Assembly: GCF_018140925.1 (NCBI RefSeq)
Contig: NZ_CP073315.1
Coordinates: 2,604,001-2,668,000, forward strand
Source: Psychrobacillus sp. INOP01
GTDB lineage: Bacteria > Bacillota > Bacilli > Bacillales_A > Planococcaceae
DNA length: 64,000 nucleotides
Direction: 5' to 3'
Part shown: in pieces, positions 16,109 to 23,873 of the stretch
Layout: the number at the start of each line of letters is the position of its first letter
Position numbering within the stretch: the stretch's first letter is position 1
Program-made: the position numbers and the translations under genes
The notes under the pieces: generated by a model
What the model was told of the DNA's origin: nothing
Seen by the model: only the letters and a program-made list of their open reading frames with translations
Database searches by the model: none

Positions 16109-16717
16109 ATGGAACATATTTTTAAACAAGGAACAAATACCGAGAAGCCAGTACTTTTACTATTACATGGTACTGGTGGAAATGAACATGACTTGCTATC
16201 TTTAGCAAATATTGTGGATCCAGAAGCTTCCGTGCTCAGTGTACGAGGGAATGTATTAGAAAATGGGATGCCTCGTTTCTTTAGACGCTTAGCTGAAGGT
16301 GTATTTGATGAGGAGGATTTAATATTCCGTACAAACGAGCTTAATAATTTTTTAGATGAAGCTTCAACGGAGTATAAATTTGACCGTCAAAACATTGTAG
16401 CTATCGGTTATTCAAATGGAGCAAATATAGCAGCAAGCCTTCTATTCCATTTTAAAAATGCACTAAAGGGTGCTATTTTACATCATCCGATGGTACCAAG
16501 ACGTGGTATAACACTTCCAGATTTAGCAGGAATCCAAGTGTTTATCGCTGCAGGAACAAACGATCCGATTTGTTCACAACGAGAATCAGTTGATTTACAA
16601 CAACTATTAGAGGATGCAAATGCATCGGTTGGAGTTCAATGGGTAAATACAGGACATCAGCTTACAATGGCAGAAGTGGAAGCTGCTAAAGACTGGTATC
16701 AAAAAAATTATTCTTAA
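16109..16717 (+). CDS. mhqD: carboxylesterase/hydrolase, MhqD-like
   Basis: This 202-residue alpha/beta hydrolase belongs to the phospholipase/carboxylesterase group. The nucleophile Ser102 sits in GYSNG, with Asp152 (AAGTNDPI) and His183 (NTGHQLT) as the likely rest of the triad; HGTGGNEHDLL at 20-30 forms the oxyanion region. B. subtilis MhqD belongs to the same regulon and is encoded beside a dioxygenase (mhqE). It closes the cluster and is followed by a strong terminator. Confidence 0.85.
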   Translation: MEHIFKQGTNTEKPVLLLLHGTGGNEHDLLSLANIVDPEASVLSVRGNVLENGMPRFFRRLAEGVFDEEDLIFRTNELNNFLDEASTEYKFDRQNIVAIGYSNGANIAASLLFHFKNALKGAILHHPMVPRRGITLPDLAGIQVFIAAGTNDPICSQRESVDLQQLLEDANASVGVQWVNTGHQLTMAEVEAAKDWYQKNYS

Positions 16718-16754
16718 ATAATACAGGTTAAATGAAGTTTTATTAATCCGTTTG

Positions 16755-16789
16755 AAAACTAATCGGTAACCAATCCGATTAGTTTTTTT
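16755..16789 (+). terminator. terminator of the mhq cluster
   Basis: The stem AACTAATCGG / CCGATTAGTT with a short loop is followed by a run of T, 38 bp after the mhqD stop codon. Confidence 0.88.
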
Positions 16790-16818
16790 AAAGTCGTTTA
16801 TTTGAGGGGGAACAATAA

Positions 16819-18069
16819 ATGAAATTTAGTAGTCAACCTGTTGTAGAGAAAAATATTTTAGAACTTGTATGGAACAATACGAATGAAGCCATTTTTACGA
16901 TTGGATATGATGGACGAATTCTTTCCGCCAATCCGTCCTTTACAACAATACTAGGTTGGGAGCAAACGGATTTTAGCGAAGATTCCTGTTTTCCATTTTT
17001 TGCAGATATGCCACCAGAAGAACATCAGAAACAATTGACTCAATTTAAGCAAGGCCATGATATTCCGTACTATGTAACAAAAAGAAAACGGAAAGACGGG
17101 GTAGTTTTAGATATATTAGCTTCCTATCGTGCCATTAATAATGGGGAAGTTTTGGCTGTTGGTATGTATAAAGATTTTTCCGAACAAATGAATATTCAAC
17201 GACGACTTCAAGCTAGTGAAGATTGTTACCGGAATTTAGTCGAATTTATCCCCGATGCCATTTTTGTTGAAAGCAATGGAATAATAGTTTTTGTAAATTC
17301 TCCTGGAATCGGTTTAGTTGGTGCCAAAAGTGCACATGATGTGCTCGGTCAGTCTGTTTGGCAGTTTATTAGGACAGACGATCCATCTGCGTTTAAAACT
17401 AAAGTTCAACAGCTTATATCTACAAAAGAACCAATTGTTGAACAACTTTTACGTTTCGACGGTGAAATAATATGGGTAGAAATTATCGCAATGTCGATTG
17501 TTTTTGAAGGTGAATCTGTTATACAAATATTATTGAGAGATATCACTTCCAAAAAAGATTACGAAGCACAACTTGAATTTTTAGCGTTCCATGATCCATT
17601 AACAGGTTTAACAAACAGACGTTATTTTGCAGAACAGATTAATCAAGCAGTTGAGTATGCAGAAAAAGCAGGTCATATGCTTGCAGTGATGTATATCGAT
17701 ATCGATAAATTTAAACGTATAAATGATTCATTAGGCCATGAAGTTGGGGATCAACTATTGAAGCAATTTGCAAATCGATTAAAAGAAAACGTAAGAGAAG
17801 AAGAAGTTCTTTGCCGTATCGGAGGTGATGAATTCCTTGTCCTATTAAAGGGTCTGGAGGAAAGGAATACAGCGTTAGAGATAGTGTCTCGTCTACATAA
17901 AGCCTTTCAAGTTCCTTATCTTCTAGACAATCAAAAAATTGTTGTGACATCAAGTATTGGAATAGCCGTATTCCCGGAAAACGGTAAAGATTCAAAAACA
18001 CTTATCATGAGTGCGGATGAAGCCTTGTATCTGGCAAAAGCAAAGCGAAATGATTATCAATTTTATTAG
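16819..18069 (+). CDS. diguanylate cyclase with two PAS sensor domains
   Basis: This 416-residue soluble protein has two PAS domains (about 10-125 and 130-250) and a GGDEF domain (about 255-415). The active-site GGDEF is intact at 335-339 and Asp294 (YIDIDKFK) is in place, so c-di-GMP synthesis is likely. No RxxD inhibitory site precedes GGDEF. There is no membrane segment; the PAS domains probably sense a cytoplasmic cue such as redox state or a small aromatic. GAGGGGG precedes the ATG. The gene has its own position after a terminator, so it is probably a separate unit from the mhq cluster. Confidence 0.9.
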   Translation: MKFSSQPVVEKNILELVWNNTNEAIFTIGYDGRILSANPSFTTILGWEQTDFSEDSCFPFFADMPPEEHQKQLTQFKQGHDIPYYVTKRKRKDGVVLDILASYRAINNGEVLAVGMYKDFSEQMNIQRRLQASEDCYRNLVEFIPDAIFVESNGIIVFVNSPGIGLVGAKSAHDVLGQSVWQFIRTDDPSAFKTKVQQLISTKEPIVEQLLRFDGEIIWVEIIAMSIVFEGESVIQILLRDITSKKDYEAQLEFLAFHDPLTGLTNRRYFAEQINQAVEYAEKAGHMLAVMYIDIDKFKRINDSLGHEVGDQLLKQFANRLKENVREEEVLCRIGGDEFLVLLKGLEERNTALEIVSRLHKAFQVPYLLDNQKIVVTSSIGIAVFPENGKDSKTLIMSADEALYLAKAKRNDYQFY

Positions 18070-18180
18070 ATTATTTATTAACAAATAGAATATGGTTTGT
18101 TATTTACTCATTCTTATAGTGTTTATCTATTAATCTAGAGGGAACCAGATAAATGGATGCATTTTAATTAAGGAGATGAA

Positions 18181-18342
18181 ATGGGAAACTTTGAAAAAGC
18201 AAAAACAGCAGCAAATCAAGCTCCTGCTCATGCCCGTATAGTGCTAGCAACAATGGCTATGGAAAGTAATAAGCAACTTCATGAAACTGGTAACGGTAGT
18301 TGCCAGTCAGCCAGTCATCTATTCAACAATCGGACCATTTAA
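18181..18342 (+). CDS. small unknown protein (53 residues)
   Basis: ATG follows TAAGGAGATGAA, a good ribosome site, and the frame ends just before a hairpin terminator, which supports a real gene. The product begins MGNFEKAKTAANQAPAHARI and ends with a short polar tail; it is not recognised. The first half would form a basic amphipathic helix. It has no signal or membrane segment. It could alternatively be a decayed fragment. Confidence 0.45.
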   Translation: MGNFEKAKTAANQAPAHARIVLATMAMESNKQLHETGNGSCQSASHLFNNRTI

Positions 18343-18347
18343 TTGTA

Positions 18348-18383
18348 TAAATCTAACCTTTTCTAAAGGAAAGGGTTAGATTT
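18348..18383. terminator. bidirectional hairpin terminator
   Basis: AAATCTAACC pairs with GGTTAGATTT around a loop containing TTTTCTAAAGGAAA. It lies between the small plus-strand gene and the 3' end of the minus-strand fabF gene and can serve both. Confidence 0.7.
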
Positions 18384-18399
18384 ACGAGAGAAAGTTTAT

Positions 18400-19635
18400 T
18401 CACTCGTATTTTTTTAAAACAATAGCCGCGTTATGACCTCCGAAACCAAATGAGTTAGATAGCCCTGTATTTATTTTCACTTGGCGAGCTACAGACGGTA
18501 CATAATCTAGATCACATAGTGGATCAGGATTTTCTAAGTTAATTGTTGGAGGAACTATCTGTTCCTTTATGCTCATTGCTAAAGCAATTGCTTCAACTCC
18601 GCCAGCTGCCCCTAACATATGACCAAGCATAGATTTATTCGCTGTTATTGGAATCTGATAAGCTTGCTTTCCAAACAGCTGCTTAATAGCCATCGTTTCA
18701 GAGATATCCCCCACTTTTGTACTTGTTGCATGGGCACTAATAACATTAATTTCTTCAGGAGATATATTGGCATTTTTTAAAGCTGATCTCATTGCAAGAT
18801 ATGCCCCTTTACCTTCTGGGTGTGTAGCTACCATATGGTGTGCATCTGAACTTGCACCATATCCAATGACTTCTGCATAAATCTTAGCCTCTCTACGTAA
18901 AGCATGAGATAAAGATTCTAAGATTAGAATTCCAGCTCCTTCTGACATGACAAATCCATCTCGATTTTCATCAAATGGACGACTAGCTTTGGTAGGATCA
19001 TCGTTTCTTGTTGATAATGCTGTAGCATTACCAAAGCTTGCTATTGATAAGTCTGTTATAGCTGCCTCTGTTCCACCCGCAAACATAACGTCAACTTCTC
19101 CAGAACGGATTAGTCTAAAGGCTTCTCCGATAGCTGTATTCCCAATTGCACAAGCGGAAACAGGAGACATAGAAGGTCCCATGGCGTTCCATTTGATACT
19201 AATTTGTGCAGCAGCAGCATTAGAAATCATAGCTGGTACTAGAGTTGGGCTGACTCTTCTTGGTCCCTTCTGTCTAAGCGCATCAATATTTTTAATTAAG
19301 GTTTCAAGGCCCCCTATACCTGAACCAACGTATACGCCTAATCTTTCTCCGTCTATACGTTTGAGATCTAACTCAGAGTCTGCCCAAGCTTGTTCAGCTG
19401 CAGCCAAAGAAAATTGAGAAAAGCGATCTAAACGTCTTGCTTCATTCTTTCCTAAAATTTCATATGCATCAAAATCTCGTATGATACCTGCAATTTTTGT
19501 CTTGTGATTAGTAACATCAAATGTATCGATAAGAGATATACCAGACTCCCCGTTAATCAAATTGTTCCAAAATGTTTTGATGTTGTTTCCTATAGGAGAA
19601 ACTACTCCCACACCGGTAATCACAACTCTTTCCAT
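18400..19635 (-). CDS. fabF: beta-ketoacyl-ACP synthase II (FabF paralogue)
   Basis: The protein has 411 residues with a complete KAS II active site: Cys162 in SACAIGN, His302 in SAHATSTKVGD and His339 in MLGHMLGAAGG, plus the terminal GFGGHNAAIVLKK. The enzyme condenses malonyl-ACP with a growing acyl-ACP in fatty acid elongation. It is not next to fabH or other fab genes and stands alone, divergent from a MmyB-type regulator, so it is more likely a second or conditionally used copy than the housekeeping gene. That is inference; the rest of the genome is not visible. GGAGGAATG gives a good start. Confidence 0.88.
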   Translation of the reverse strand: MERVVITGVGVVSPIGNNIKTFWNNLINGESGISLIDTFDVTNHKTKIAGIIRDFDAYEILGKNEARRLDRFSQFSLAAAEQAWADSELDLKRIDGERLGVYVGSGIGGLETLIKNIDALRQKGPRRVSPTLVPAMISNAAAAQISIKWNAMGPSMSPVSACAIGNTAIGEAFRLIRSGEVDVMFAGGTEAAITDLSIASFGNATALSTRNDDPTKASRPFDENRDGFVMSEGAGILILESLSHALRREAKIYAEVIGYGASSDAHHMVATHPEGKGAYLAMRSALKNANISPEEINVISAHATSTKVGDISETMAIKQLFGKQAYQIPITANKSMLGHMLGAAGGVEAIALAMSIKEQIVPPTINLENPDPLCDLDYVPSVARQVKINTGLSNSFGFGGHNAAIVLKKYE

Positions 19636-19757
19636 TTTTCATTCCTCCAAATCAATAATATACTTGTATTTTACATCCTTATTATCCTATTACAAGAGAT
19701 TGTTTATCCTGGTATAATAAATACTAGGTTAAATTGATAAGATGAGGAGTTTTAAAA

Positions 19758-20606
19758 ATGAATGATAAAACTAGGCTTGAAGCTTTGTCAACATTCTTAA
19801 AAGCTAAGCGTGCCCAAATTAAGCCAGGGTCTATTGGTTTGCCTGCCGGAACACGGAGAAGGACTCCTGGGTTACGAAGAGAAGAGGTTGCACAATTAGC
19901 GGGTGTAAGTACCACTTGGTATACATGGCTAGAGCAAGGAAGAGATATAAAAGTATCTTCAAGCGTGCTTGATTGTATTTCTACAGCTTTGCAATTAAGT
20001 AATGATGAAAAAGACTACTTATACAACCTGGCATTAGAAGTAAAATCGGAAATTACAAATCTAAAAAAGAATCAATCAGAGCTTAGCCCTTCTTTAAAAC
20101 GAATATTAGCTGAATTAACATATTGTCCGACTATCATTACGGATCGACATTGCCATATTATGGGTTGGAATCCTGCAGCTGCTCATGTTTTTTTAGATTT
20201 TGAACAAATACCAAATAATCAAAGAAATTTGATTCGTTTAGTTTTCACTAGAAAAGAATTTAAAGCATTGGCCGTCAATTGGGAACATTTTGCGAAAGGT
20301 TTTCTTGCTATTTTCCGTACCTATTATGGACACTATTTAGGCGATGAATGGTACAACCAGTTTATTGAAGAAATGAGTCATTCACATTCAGAATTCCAGG
20401 ATTTATGGCAGGAAAGTCAAGTGAGTAAGGCTCCAGAAATGATAATTGAATTCAGACATGCAAAAGCTGGCAAAATGTTGTTTAATTTAACTTCTCTTCA
20501 AGTTCAAGGTGATATGGATTTACGGTGCAGTATCTATACACCAGTAGAGGAAACAGAAACAGAAAATAAATTAAAGCGGTTAATGAAGAGGATTTCCGCT
20601 GAATAA
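19758..20606 (+). CDS. XRE-type regulator with MmyB-like ligand domain
   Basis: The protein has 282 residues. The N-terminal helix-turn-helix (about 5-85) contains GTRRRTPGLRREEVAQLAGVSTTWYTWLEQGRD in pieces typical of the MmyB group, followed by a larger C-terminal domain (about 105-270) that resembles the PAS-like MmyB ligand pocket and may bind a fatty acid. The gene is divergent from fabF with about 120 bp between them, so it may control that gene in response to lipids. The target and ligand are inferred, not shown. Confidence 0.82.
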   Translation: MNDKTRLEALSTFLKAKRAQIKPGSIGLPAGTRRRTPGLRREEVAQLAGVSTTWYTWLEQGRDIKVSSSVLDCISTALQLSNDEKDYLYNLALEVKSEITNLKKNQSELSPSLKRILAELTYCPTIITDRHCHIMGWNPAAAHVFLDFEQIPNNQRNLIRLVFTRKEFKALAVNWEHFAKGFLAIFRTYYGHYLGDEWYNQFIEEMSHSHSEFQDLWQESQVSKAPEMIIEFRHAKAGKMLFNLTSLQVQGDMDLRCSIYTPVEETETENKLKRLMKRISAE

Positions 20607-21013
20607 TAATAAGGTAATTTCATTTCGCCAGCAAAATGATACTGATTACTGAACGAAGTGATTATTCTTTACTGGAAAAAGAGTTAACTTTACTTTACTT
20701 TACCCTCTTGTCCCAAGGGCGGATCGAAAGTATTTTTTATCAAAAATTAAACTTTATTGTCATTCTATAATTGAAGATCTGATCTGCATATCAGATGCTC
20801 GGAAATTTTTTAGCGAGAAAGCTCACCATTGATAGTTTAAAATTATTTTATTAAGGTGGGAAATAAAAGAAAATTACTTAATAAGATTATTATAGCGACG
20901 TTTATAGAGCACTCTTATCAGAAATGCAAAGGGTGCTTTTATATGTAATCGCACTGCAATTGAAATGTACAGAATAGATAAACACTTTACAAAAATGGAC
21001 AAATATTATTTAA
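20607..21013. other. intergenic region with hairpins and a repeat, no gene seen
   Basis: Two hairpins occur around 20774-20823 (ATCTGAT/ATCAGAT and CTCG/CGAG), followed by copy 2 of the repeat also found at 3735-3810. No supported reading frame is present. Confidence 0.5.
20868..20945 (+). repeat. two-copy repeat ending in a terminator-like hairpin (copy 2)
   Basis: It shares ACGTTTATAGAGCACTCTT exactly and much of the flanking sequence with 3735-3810. The end again folds (AGCACTCTT / AAAGGGTGCT) and is followed by TTTTAT. The loop differs between copies while the stem is kept. Confidence 0.6.
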
Positions 21014-21034
21014 TTAGTTAGGTTAACTAACTAA
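21014..21034. promoter_or_regulatory. inverted-repeat operator before the MarR/MFS pair
   Basis: The near-palindrome TTAGTTA...TAACTAA lies 30 bp before the MarR gene, a typical position and shape for autoregulation by a MarR protein. Confidence 0.55.
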
Positions 21035-21063
21035 TATTTATTAGTTTAAAGGAGGGCATGAAT

Positions 21064-21474
21064 ATGTATTCAATGTTTGTTAAATATAAGATTTTTCATC
21101 GACCTTATGCGAATGGTTTACAGCAAGTGTTAAGCCCATTTCAGATGTCAGAAGCGCAGTGGGGATTGATCCGATATATATATGAAGTTGGTCCTGCGAC
21201 AAATTCAGAGATTGCTTTATATTGGAGTGTCGAGAAGCCTTCTGTCACAGCACTTGCACAGAAACTTATTGATCAACATTTGATATACGTAGTTTACGGA
21301 ACAGATAAGCGAAATAAAGTAATGCATTTAACGGAGGAAGGCATAGTTAAATATCAGCAATTAAGACAGGCTGTTCATACTTTCCAATCTTCGCTTTTAG
21401 AAGGCGTATCTGAAGAGGAATGTGAGATAGTGGAAAAGGTATTAGAAAAAATGCAACAAAATATTAGGAAGTAG
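21064..21474 (+). CDS. MarR-family transcriptional regulator
   Basis: This 136-residue winged-helix protein has WSVEKPSVTALAQKLIDQHLI as the recognition region and YGTDKRNKVMHLTEEG as the wing. The second ATG was preferred because AAAGGAGGG lies 7 bases before it, while the ATG at 21058 is only one base away. It ends 10 bp before an MFS transporter gene and has a palindrome upstream; a repressor of the adjacent efflux gene is the natural reading. A MarR/MFS pair of this sort (ywoH/ywoG) exists in B. subtilis, but orthology is not certain. Confidence 0.82.
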   Translation: MYSMFVKYKIFHRPYANGLQQVLSPFQMSEAQWGLIRYIYEVGPATNSEIALYWSVEKPSVTALAQKLIDQHLIYVVYGTDKRNKVMHLTEEGIVKYQQLRQAVHTFQSSLLEGVSEEECEIVEKVLEKMQQNIRK

Positions 21475-21483
21475 TGGTAATTG

Positions 21484-22677
21484 ATGAATAAGGAAAAACT
21501 TTGGACAAAGGAATTTATAGTCGTTTCAACTATAAACTTTTTAGCAACATTAATCTTCTTTTTATTAATGGTAACAATCGCCTCTTATGCGAAATCGGAA
21601 TTTGAGGCCTCTACTAGTACGGCAGGCTTAGTATCAAGTATATTTATAATTGGTTCATTGTTGGGGCGACTTGGTGCCGGACGTTTCATCGGACAAAAGG
21701 GACCTATAAAAATATTATGGATTGGTTTAACTTTCTTTACAATTACATCGGGACTTTACTTCTTGGCGAACAGTATTCTAGTAATTTTGGCTAACCGATT
21801 AGCACAAGGGATTGCCGTTGGAATTATTGGTACAGCAACGGGTACCATAGTGGCTCATATATTGCCAAGTGCTCGTAAAGGAGAGGGGATTGGCTATTTT
21901 AGTTTAAGTGCTATATTAGCAACAGCTATTGGTCCGTTTATCGGGATTCTACTGATGAAAATGAACAATGGATTTACTATCATGTTCACGATGAACTTAG
22001 TTTTATCCATAATTTGTATATTATTCTTTGCAGCTGTGAAGCTAAAATTACCTCCAATTAAACTACCAGATAAAACAGAAGAAAAAAGCTCCATTTTATC
22101 TCAATTTATCGAACCGAAGGCAGTACCTATTTCTTTTATTGCATTGATCATCGGGTTTAGTTATTCAGGTGTTATGACATTTTTGTCGTTTTATGCGGAG
22201 TCCATTAATCTAGTTAGTGCAGCTAGTTATTTCTTCTTAGTTTATGCAATTGTTATTATTTTCTCCCGTCCATTTACAGGTAAATTAATGGATTCTAGAG
22301 GTGCAAACATTATTGTTTACCCATGCATAGTTCTATTTGCTATAGGCATGTTTTTGTTTAGCCAAGCTTCCGCAGGATGGATGTTACTTCTTGCAGCAGC
22401 ATTCATAGGTTTTGGTTATGGTAACTTTAATTCCGTTGCACAAACGATCGCGGTTAAAGTGACAGAGCCCCACCGTTTCGGTTTAGCAACTGCAACCTAT
22501 TTTATACTATTTGATATCGGATTAGGCATTGGACCATACATTTTAGGATTCATCGTTCCAGAGACTGGATACCGTGCAATCTTTGTAGCAATGGTTGTAG
22601 TAATTATTATTTGTATACCACTTTACTATTTACTACATGGCAGAAAAGATAAAGAATTAACAAAAACAGCCTTGTAA
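21484..22677 (+). CDS. MFS efflux transporter
   Basis: The protein has about 397 residues and 12 hydrophobic segments. The MFS motif between helices 2 and 3 appears as GRLGAGRFIGQKGP, with the related GKLMDSRGAN between helices 8 and 9. A drug or metabolite exporter is likely from the family and from pairing with a MarR regulator. A TTG directly before the chosen ATG could be the start instead. The substrate is unknown. Confidence 0.85.
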   Translation: MNKEKLWTKEFIVVSTINFLATLIFFLLMVTIASYAKSEFEASTSTAGLVSSIFIIGSLLGRLGAGRFIGQKGPIKILWIGLTFFTITSGLYFLANSILVILANRLAQGIAVGIIGTATGTIVAHILPSARKGEGIGYFSLSAILATAIGPFIGILLMKMNNGFTIMFTMNLVLSIICILFFAAVKLKLPPIKLPDKTEEKSSILSQFIEPKAVPISFIALIIGFSYSGVMTFLSFYAESINLVSAASYFFLVYAIVIIFSRPFTGKLMDSRGANIIVYPCIVLFAIGMFLFSQASAGWMLLLAAAFIGFGYGNFNSVAQTIAVKVTEPHRFGLATATYFILFDIGLGIGPYILGFIVPETGYRAIFVAMVVVIIICIPLYYLLHGRKDKELTKTAL

Positions 22678-22683
22678 AACAAA

Positions 22684-22714
22684 ACGCCTAACGATATATC
22701 ATTTTCGTTAGGCG
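22684..22714 (+). terminator. terminator of the MarR/MFS operon
   Basis: CGCCTAACGA / TCGTTAGGCG stem with an AT-rich loop, followed by TATTTTCT. It lies immediately after the MFS gene. Confidence 0.75.
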
Positions 22715-22771
22715 TATTTTCTATTGAACTTGAGTAGCTAGCAATTCTTTGGACTGTTACTTTAGTTTTGT

Positions 22772-23146
22772 TTACATTTGTAACTTTCCACTACCATGGA
22801 TTTCTTTCATTTCCAAACTTTCAATCGGGAAGATAAACGTCCAAGGCATACTAGTTTTTGGCTTAATAATTAACTGAGGAACAGTAAAGATTTGCTCAGC
22901 AATAACTGTTTCTTGTTCTATATAGACAAATTTTTGATTTTGAAAGGTTAGCACTGTATTCGTAAAGTTATGGATTAGGACAGTAACTAAAACCTCTCCT
23001 TTATAATTCATTGCTTCCCAAATAGGCTCCAATCGAATACTTTGCTCACTTTCCGTATTACTATTTTGAAAAATATCGGTTATTAGTTCTCTATCCTTGA
23101 TAGCAATAGCCTTTTCCCAGGAAGATTCAAATTGTAACTTTTGCAT
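22772..23146 (-). CDS. SLAP-domain protein
   Basis: This 124-residue protein carries one SLAP-type domain, recognised by FESSWEKAIAIKDRELI near the start, NYKGEVLVTVLIHNF in the middle and PKTSMPWTFIFP near the end. The ATG at 23146 was chosen because GGAGGAG lies 7 bases before it; the longer frame to 23188 has no ribosome site. The family is common in Bacillales and often occurs with accessory secretion or S-layer genes, but its function is unknown and this copy has no signal peptide. It is a single gene. Confidence 0.75.
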   Translation of the reverse strand: MQKLQFESSWEKAIAIKDRELITDIFQNSNTESEQSIRLEPIWEAMNYKGEVLVTVLIHNFTNTVLTFQNQKFVYIEQETVIAEQIFTVPQLIIKPKTSMPWTFIFPIESLEMKEIHGSGKLQM

Positions 23147-23873
23147 ACATAAACTCCTCCAACAAATTATTTCCTTCAACCATACCATGGAACTTCACAG
23201 AGTAAAATCTTTCAACTTTTAGGTTAGATACTTTGTCAAAGTGAGCTTTATACTATTCGACATATATGAGACTTAATTAAACAAAGAGTCTAAAGACCTG
23301 GTGGTAATTGGTTTTAATAATTAAAATGTACTGTCAATTTTTAAATGATCAGAAAAAGCATATTATGAACAAAATATCTTGAAAAAAAGGCTTTAAAGCA
23401 AATTTAAAGAAAAATTTAATAGTCAATAAGAACTAATGAATGATTATTGGGAATTTGCTGGTTCAAATAAACTTTTTACAACTGGGTAGAATTATTTATT
23501 TATTTAAAAAGTACAAAAAATATATATAAATAAACAAATAGTTATTATTTGTGCAATTCGTAGTGGTGCCAACGATTCTGTGGAATATTTTTTCGTTGTA
23601 TAATTTTGCGAATAGCAACTATTAACCTATTAAAAAAATGTTAAAAATAGTTGATTTCTATTAATTTTGAAAATTCGGATAATCATCGACAGAGTTCGAC
23701 AGAAATTAGATTTGTATTCCTTTATTGTTGTAGTTACACCAAGAGAGATTTAGATTGCCACCATTGATTCTATTACCAAAATTTATTGGGAAGGAGGAGA
23801 AGGTGTTTTTTTATGTCCTTTTATAAGTTTTATTGGTAAAAAAAATCTTAGTAAAATTCAGGGAGGAATGAAG
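23147..23873. other. long AT-rich upstream region of bpr
   Basis: About 720 bp without a supported gene. It holds tandem Spo0A-box-like sites (listed separately). A short frame ATG...TAA at 23813 encodes only MSFYKFYW behind GGAGGAG with long spacing; it could be a leader peptide but is not convincing. The great length suggests complex control of the protease gene. Confidence 0.5.
23685..23701 (-). promoter_or_regulatory. tandem Spo0A-box-like sites upstream of bpr
   Basis: On the minus strand TGTCGAA is followed after 3 bases by TGTCGAT, giving a 10-bp period. The 0A box consensus is TGTCGAA, and functional sites such as the abrB promoter use two boxes spaced by 3 bp. The site lies about 170 bp before the protease start codon. 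Confidence 0.5.

Noticed and set aside
18947..19417. 156-codon open frame opposite fabF
   Set aside because: It lies antisense to a fully conserved enzyme and has no ribosome site or family resemblance; it reflects codon use of the real gene.
23813..23839. Leader peptide MSFYKFYW upstream of bpr
   Set aside because: Ribosome site spacing is too long and no attenuator hairpin follows; chance cannot be excluded.
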